This document shows positions 59,629 to 64,000 of a stretch of 64,000 nt of DNA, in pieces; the stretch's first letter is position 1; the number at the start of each line of letters is the position of its first letter. Made by a program: the position numbers and the translations under genes. Under the pieces are notes generated by a model. It was not told the DNA's origin and searched no databases. It saw only the letters and a list, made by a program, of their open reading frames with translations. Source of the stretch: UBA2334 sp964396895 (GTDB lineage: Bacteria > Pseudomonadota > Gammaproteobacteria > Burkholderiales > Burkholderiaceae_C); the NCBI GenBank assembly GCA_964396895.1, contig CAYNGJ010000023.1, positions 1-64,000 on the forward strand. Reading direction: 5' to 3'.

Positions 59629-61065
59629 TCAGGCCGTCCGGTCGCGGAAGATTTTGCCGGGGTTCAGGATGTTGTCCGGGTCCAGCGCCAGTTTGATGCT
59701 GCGCATCATGTCCACCGCGCCTTCACCCGTCTCGTCCACCAAAAAGTCCATTTTGTGCAGCCCCACGCCGTGTTCACCGGTGCAGGTGCCTTCCAGCGCC
59801 AGGGCGCGGGCCACCAGTTGGTGGTTCAGGGTTTCGGCGGTGGCGCGTTCCTCGGCGCTGTCGGGGTCAATCAAATAGCCAAAGTGGAAATTGCCGTCGC
59901 CCACGTGGCCCACCAGAAAGTAGGGCAGGCCAGAAGCATCGGCCTCCGCCACCGAGTCCAGCAGGCAGTCGGCCAGCTTGCTGATGGGCACGCAGGTGTC
60001 GGTGCTGATGGCGCGGCAGCCCGGCTTGCTTTGGATGGCGGCAAAGTAGGCGTTGTGCCGTGCCGTCCACAGCCGGGTGCGGTCTTCGGGCGTGGTGGCC
60101 CACTCAAAGGCTTGGCCACCGTGCTCGCCCGCAATTTCTTGCACCAGTTCGGCCTGCTCCTGCACGCTGGCCGGTGAACCGTGGAACTCCATCAGCAGCA
60201 TGGGTTCTTCGCGCAGGCCCAGTTTGGCGTAGGCGTTGACCATGCGCACCGTGCCCGCGTCGATCAGCTCGCAGCGGGCAATGGGGATGCCCATTTGGAT
60301 GATCTGTATCGTGGTGCGCACCGCCGCTTCAATGCTGGGGAACGAGCACGTTGCCGCTGACACCGCCTCTGGCAGGGGGTAGAGCTTGAGGGTGATTGCT
60401 GTCATCACGCCCAGCGTGCCCTCGCTGCCCACCATCAGGCGCGTCAGGTCGTAGCCCGCGCTGCTTTTTTTGGCACGCGTGCCGGTGCGGATGACCTTGC
60501 CTTGTGCCGTCACCACCTCCAGCGCCAGCACGTTCTCGCGCATGGTGCCGTAGCGCACGGCGTTGGTGCCGCTGGCGCGGGTGGCCGCCATGCCGCCGAT
60601 GCTGGCGTCGGCTCCGGGGTCAATGGGGAAGAACAGCCCCTCGCTTTTCACCGCCTCGTTCACGGCTTTGCGGGTCACGCCGGGTTGCACGGTCACGGTC
60701 AGGTCCTCGGCGTTGACGCTGAGCACGCGGTTCATGCGGCCCACATCCAGGCTGATGCCGCCTTGCACCGCCAGCAGGTGGCCCTCCAGCGACGAGCCCA
60801 CGCCAAACGGAATCACCGGTACCTTGTGCTGAGCGGCCAGGCGGATGGCGTCGGCCACGTCGGTGGTGCTCTCGGCGAACACCACGGCGGCGGGCGGGGG
60901 CATGTGGGTGAAGGCCGACTCATCGCGTCCATGCTGCTCACGCACTGCCAGCGCGGTAGAACACGCGGCACCAAAGCGGTCCTTCAGTGCCGTGACCAGT
61001 GTGTGTGGAATGTCACGCTGCGGGGGCAAGGCAGCCCCATCGGCGGGGTGAGTGGGGGCGTTCAT
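59629..61065 (-). CDS. GlcD/D-lactate dehydrogenase-type FAD oxidoreductase
   Basis: 478 residues. FAD-binding PFGVGSSLEGHLLAVQGGIS and PIDPGADASIGGMAATRASG motifs, and the C-terminal HVGDGNFHFGYLID and EHGVGLHKMDFL of the VAO/PCMH family. Such enzymes oxidise D-2-hydroxyacids (glycolate, D-lactate) with an electron carrier. No glcE or glcF is adjacent. ATG at 61065 chosen; the frame's extension to 61161 overlaps the next gene's promoter. Confidence 0.88.
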   Translation of the reverse strand: MNAPTHPADGAALPPQRDIPHTLVTALKDRFGAACSTALAVREQHGRDESAFTHMPPPAAVVFAESTTDVADAIRLAAQHKVPVIPFGVGSSLEGHLLAVQGGISLDVGRMNRVLSVNAEDLTVTVQPGVTRKAVNEAVKSEGLFFPIDPGADASIGGMAATRASGTNAVRYGTMRENVLALEVVTAQGKVIRTGTRAKKSSAGYDLTRLMVGSEGTLGVMTAITLKLYPLPEAVSAATCSFPSIEAAVRTTIQIIQMGIPIARCELIDAGTVRMVNAYAKLGLREEPMLLMEFHGSPASVQEQAELVQEIAGEHGGQAFEWATTPEDRTRLWTARHNAYFAAIQSKPGCRAISTDTCVPISKLADCLLDSVAEADASGLPYFLVGHVGDGNFHFGYLIDPDSAEERATAETLNHQLVARALALEGTCTGEHGVGLHKMDFLVDETGEGAVDMMRSIKLALDPDNILNPGKIFRDRTA

Positions 61066-61136
61066 GGTGCGGTTCCGGGTTGAGGCGACATAATGAAAGC
61101 CATTATCTGAGCTGCTGAGAAAGCACGTGCCCATCC

Positions 61137-62747
61137 ATGATGTTTGATCGACTGACCGCACTGGTGGTGGACGACCAGGAGCTCATGCGCGCCGTCACCG
61201 CCAACCAACTGCGCAGCATGGGCTGGGGCAAGGTGCTGACCGCCAAAAACGGTGCCGACGCGCTTCGCACTTTGCGCGGACAGCGTGTGGACGTGCTGGT
61301 GGCGGATTGGAACATGCCCGTCATGTCCGGCTTGGACCTGCTGCGCACGGTGCGCAGCGATGCCAGGCTGGCCCTCATGCCTGTGCTCATGGTGACGTCA
61401 GAAACCGCCCGTTCGCGCATCCAAGACGTGATTGCCGCTGGCGTCAATGGCTTGCTGGTCAAGCCCTACAACGCCGCTGTGCTGCGCGCCCGCCTGGAGC
61501 GCATTCTGGCCACCGACCCCAGCGACATCGCGACGCAAGTGGCCAAGGCGGCGGCGAAGGCCTCCAGCGATGGCGATGCACTCAACCCCGACTCGCCCGC
61601 AGCCCTGCCGCCCACGCGCATTCTGTTGGTGGACGCCAATGCCCAGAGCATGGCCACACTGTTGGCCCTGTTCAAAGACGACTACGACCTCAGCATCGCC
61701 CGCAATGGGGTGGCGGCGCTGCAGGCTTGCCGGGCCAAGATACTGCCCGACCTGTTGCTGAGTGACACCGCCATGCCCGACATGGACGGATTTGCCATGG
61801 TGCGGCGCCTGCGCGAGACGCATGCCACGGCCAACATCCCGGTCATTTTCATCACCGCCGATACCAGCGATGCGGCCAGGCTGGAGGGCATGGAGCTGGG
61901 TGCGGTGGACTTTGTGCCCAAGACCATGCCAGGCAAGGAGCTGCGCCAGCGCGTGCGCAATTTCTTGCGGTTTGTGGAGCTGCGCAAACAACTGCAATCC
62001 GATTACGACCACATGCTGGAAAACGCCCGCCTGCGCGAAGAGGTGGAAAACATGACCCGCCACGACCTGAAAGGGTCACTCAGCGGCATTGTGGGCATGG
62101 TACAGACCATGGTGAGCGACGAGGCCATGCCCGAGCGTTACGCGGGCCAGCTCAAGCTGGTGCAAGAAAGTGCGCAACAGGCACTGTCATCGGTCAATTT
62201 GGCGGGCGACATGTTTGCCATTGAAACCGGACGCTACCAGCTGGCTGCCAAGCCCGTGCCCCTGGGTGAAGTGCTGCGCCGCATTGTCGAGCTCGCCAGG
62301 GCAGCCCATGCCGACAAAGAGCTGTCAGTGGTGGTGGACACCGATGTGTTTGTGGGCCAGGAAATTCCCCAGGCCGAGGGGGACGAGGGCCTGTGCTACT
62401 CCCTGTTTCACAACCTGCTGAAAAACGCCTGCGAGGCCGCACCGCGCAAAAGCAAGGTGGTGGTGGTGCTGAAAGACGAAAACCCCCTGTGCGTCCAGAT
62501 CCAGAACAAGGGCGTGGTACCGCACGAAATCCGTGACACCTTCTTTGACAAGTTTGTCACCTCCGGTAAACACAGTGGCAGTGGCCTGGGCACCTACTCG
62601 GCCCGCATGCTCACCATGGCGCAAAACGGCACCATCAGCATGAGCACCAACGATGCCGACAACCTCACCACCCTCACCGTGTGGTTGCCCCGGTACGTGC
62701 CCGAACTGCCCGAAGCCGCCGTGCCCGACAATCTGTACGCACCCTGA
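61137..62747 (+). CDS. Hybrid protein with two receivers and a histidine kinase
   Basis: 536 residues with REC-REC-HisKA-HATPase order. REC1 (about 8-125) has VVDDQE and phospho-Asp in DVLVADWNMPVMSG; REC2 (about 162-275) has LLVDAN and DLLLSDTAMPDMDG. HisKA has its His in MTRHDLKGSLSGI (about 315), and HATPase_c has LLKNACEAA and GSGLGTYSARML. No sensor or membrane domain, so input must come by phosphotransfer to the receivers. The start is ATG ATG at 61137/61140. Divergent from the GlcD-like gene. Confidence 0.88.
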   Translation: MMFDRLTALVVDDQELMRAVTANQLRSMGWGKVLTAKNGADALRTLRGQRVDVLVADWNMPVMSGLDLLRTVRSDARLALMPVLMVTSETARSRIQDVIAAGVNGLLVKPYNAAVLRARLERILATDPSDIATQVAKAAAKASSDGDALNPDSPAALPPTRILLVDANAQSMATLLALFKDDYDLSIARNGVAALQACRAKILPDLLLSDTAMPDMDGFAMVRRLRETHATANIPVIFITADTSDAARLEGMELGAVDFVPKTMPGKELRQRVRNFLRFVELRKQLQSDYDHMLENARLREEVENMTRHDLKGSLSGIVGMVQTMVSDEAMPERYAGQLKLVQESAQQALSSVNLAGDMFAIETGRYQLAAKPVPLGEVLRRIVELARAAHADKELSVVVDTDVFVGQEIPQAEGDEGLCYSLFHNLLKNACEAAPRKSKVVVVLKDENPLCVQIQNKGVVPHEIRDTFFDKFVTSGKHSGSGLGTYSARMLTMAQNGTISMSTNDADNLTTLTVWLPRYVPELPEAAVPDNLYAP

Positions 62748-62850
62748 GCGTGCGCGGGCCTGCGCCCAGCCGCAGGTGACTGGCGACCTGACCCTTGACC
62801 AGGGCCAGGTGGCCCCCCACCATCTACTTCCAACTTCGAATCCAACCACC

Positions 62851-63429
62851 ATGGGCAACCGACTTTCTCAAATTGCCACCCGCACCGGCGACAACGGCAC
62901 CACCGGCCTGGGCAACAACGACCGCGTCAGCAAAGACAGCCTGCGCGTGCACGCCATGGGCGACGTGGACGAACTGAACAGCCACATTGGCGTGCTGCTG
63001 TGCGAAGACATGCCCGCCGCCGTGCGCACGTTGCTGGTGGAGGTGCAGCACCAGCTCTTTAACCTGGGGGGCGAGCTGAGCATTCCTGGCTTCGAGCTGC
63101 TCAAGGCCGACGCCGTGCTGGCGCTGGACGAGGCCCTGGCCACCTTCAACGAGCCCCTGCCCCGGCTGCAAGAGTTCATCTTGCCTGCGGGCACCCGCGC
63201 CGCCTCGCTGGCCCATGTGTGCCGCACCGTGGCCCGCCGCGCCGAGCGCGCCGTGGTGGCGTTGGGCAACGTGGAGGCACTGAACGACACCCCCCGCCAG
63301 TACCTCAACCGCCTGAGCGACCTCATGTTTGTGCTGGCCCGAACCCTCAATCGCCACCGCCCCGACGGCGGCGTGGGCGACGACGTGTACTGGAAAAGCG
63401 AGCGCATGGCCCAGGCCGAAGCGGGCTGA
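62851..63429 (+). CDS. Cob(I)alamin adenosyltransferase, PduO type
   Basis: 192 residues. N-terminal IATRTGDNGTTGLGNNDRVS ATP site and the RxxCRxxERxxV-like VCRTVARRAERAVVAL, with NRLSDLMFVLARTLNR near the end. Catalyses attachment of adenosine to cobalamin to give coenzyme B12. No other B12 gene or B12 riboswitch is seen near it. The ATG at 62851 has the family N-terminus; longer frames are spurious. Confidence 0.92.
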   Translation: MGNRLSQIATRTGDNGTTGLGNNDRVSKDSLRVHAMGDVDELNSHIGVLLCEDMPAAVRTLLVEVQHQLFNLGGELSIPGFELLKADAVLALDEALATFNEPLPRLQEFILPAGTRAASLAHVCRTVARRAERAVVALGNVEALNDTPRQYLNRLSDLMFVLARTLNRHRPDGGVGDDVYWKSERMAQAEAG

Positions 63430-63433
63430 CCGG

Positions 63434-64000
63434 GTGGCTGCGCACACGCCGATCGCCACCCCCACCACACGGGCGGCGGCCATCCCGCCACAACTGCACT
63501 GGACGGAAAACGGCCGGGCTTGCAGCGCTTGGTGGCGCTCGGAGCGTGGTGCCGCGCCACCCCAGCGCGTGCGGGTGGTGGACGACACCCTGAATGCTGA
63601 CGTGGCCTACCGCCTGGCCTGCGAGGGCACGGGCCTGCTTTGGCGTGGCGACTACCACCAGGCGCGGCAAATGCTGCAAGCCCTGGGCCGCCGACTGGAC
63701 CGGTCCGCGCAAGCCACCCAGGCCAGTCAAGCCAGAAAGCAGGCCAATTCGGTATTGCAAAAAACAGAGCTAACTGTTCAATCAAATCAAGCGCTGTCGG
63801 CCAATTTTGTTTCAAATTTAACGCCGATGGCCGCCCAGGAGGTGTCTCAGGCCTTTCACCTCCACCGCCAGGCCCAGGGCCACCGTGCCCGTGTGCTGGG
63901 TATGGTCTTGTTGCCTTTCGGGGTCGACCACCGCATTGACCTGCGCCGTGCGCCCGATGTCCGCCAAGCCTGTGCCGAAGGTTGGGGGCCTGCGACGGCC
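63434..64000 (+). CDS. Unidentified protein, partial at the window end
   Basis: At least 189 codons, open to the edge from GTG at 63434, 5 bases after the adenosyltransferase stop. N-terminal region Ala/Thr-rich, then DTLNADVAYRLACEGTGLLW and GDYHQARQMLQALGRR. The ending GMVLLPFGVDHRIDLRRAP may precede a methyltransferase domain, but too little is visible to assign. It carries an in-frame AT-rich repeat (R10) encoding an unusual Gln/Asn/Ser-rich stretch. Confidence 0.6.
   Translation, partial: MAAHTPIATPTTRAAAIPPQLHWTENGRACSAWWRSERGAAPPQRVRVVDDTLNADVAYRLACEGTGLLWRGDYHQARQMLQALGRRLDRSAQATQASQARKQANSVLQKTELTVQSNQALSANFVSNLTPMAAQEVSQAFHLHRQAQGHRARVLGMVLLPFGVDHRIDLRRAPDVRQACAEGWGPATA
63757..63825 (+). 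repeat. Dispersed AT-rich repeat, copy R10, inside a coding sequence
   Basis: AGC and AAGCGCT 21 bases apart, then TTTTG and AAATT. It closely resembles R9 (both contain AACTGTTCAATCAAAT). It falls in the open frame of the last gene, coding TELTVQSNQALSANFVSN-like residues without a stop. Confidence 0.7.

Noticed and set aside
1..64000. CRISPR array, tRNA, rRNA or riboswitch
   Set aside because: None recognised by eye. No regular repeat-spacer pattern, no cloverleaf with a CCA-type end and no B12 or other riboswitch consensus was found near the relevant genes; small RNAs cannot be excluded without a covariance-model search.

Overview
The window is GC-rich bacterial chromosome, most likely from the order Burkholderiales and probably the family Comamonadaceae. 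The inference rests on protein character and gene order: minC-minD-minE; mnmG-rsmG-lysE-parA-hydrolase-parB with parS sites; a COG3014-YcfL-LpoB-CsgG-like lipoprotein cluster; and a family of short AT-rich dispersed repeats. No rRNA, tRNA, CRISPR array or intact insertion sequence was seen. The only mobile DNA is the 3' tail of an IS3-type transposase at the left edge.

Layout. 0-0.6 kb: a BaeR-like response regulator truncated by the IS3 remnant and frameshifted. 0.6-3.2 kb: YccF, a gamma-glutamylcyclotransferase-like protein, a VOC protein and a serine hydrolase. 3.3-8.6 kb: a tightly overlapping five-gene signalling operon (response regulator, 65-aa protein, HDOD, PAS histidine kinase, response regulator with HD-GYP). 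8.7-11.6 kb: a PLP-dependent dehydratase and minEDC. 11.7-15.6 kb: a copper module (Spy-like protein, copZ, copA, with divergent CueR-type promoters), bracketed by two inverted ~200-bp sequences that each look like a bacterial replication origin core (AT-rich tract, TAG trinucleotide run, four DnaA-box-like 9-mers) and have identical internal spacing. All genes left of 12.9 kb are on the minus strand and all genes from 13.0 to 29.2 kb are on the plus strand. 15.6-35.8 kb: polyamine uptake and degradation (agmatinase, PuuD-like, PuuA-like, SpuC-like, potFGHI, PuuC-like, GabT), interrupted by transporters, a RIO kinase and a hipBA toxin-antitoxin module. 36.1-43.4 kb: two FNR-like regulators, each with the four-cysteine FeS signature, flanking two tandem PAS-GGDEF-EAL proteins and followed by an Aer-like aerotaxis receptor with an FNR-type box upstream. 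43.4-45.4 kb: a third Crp/Fnr regulator, DUF2892, a flavin reductase and YkgJ. 45.4-51.4 kb: chromosome segregation and translation genes with three parS sites. 51.4-56 kb: the LpoB-type lipoprotein cluster. 56-58.7 kb: a tandem, nearly identical pair of secreted proteins with different N-termini. 58.8-64 kb: a membrane methyltransferase, a GlcD-type oxidoreductase, a double-receiver histidine kinase, a cobalamin adenosyltransferase and a gene running off the edge.

Together: the polyamine genes can import putrescine (PotFGHI) or make it from agmatine, and degrade it through gamma-glutamyl or transaminase routes to GABA and on to succinate semialdehyde. The 36-43 kb block looks like an oxygen- or redox-responsive c-di-GMP and taxis unit. 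The parABS genes and the origin-like elements suggest the window lies near a chromosome origin.

Most original signals: the twin inverted origin-like elements around the copper genes; a ~55-bp dispersed repeat with invariant AGC-N18-AAGCGCT spacing, seen in nine convincing copies of which two lie inside reading frames; and the FNR/GGDEF-EAL/Aer block. All calls were made by eye from sequence and translation; no database search was run.
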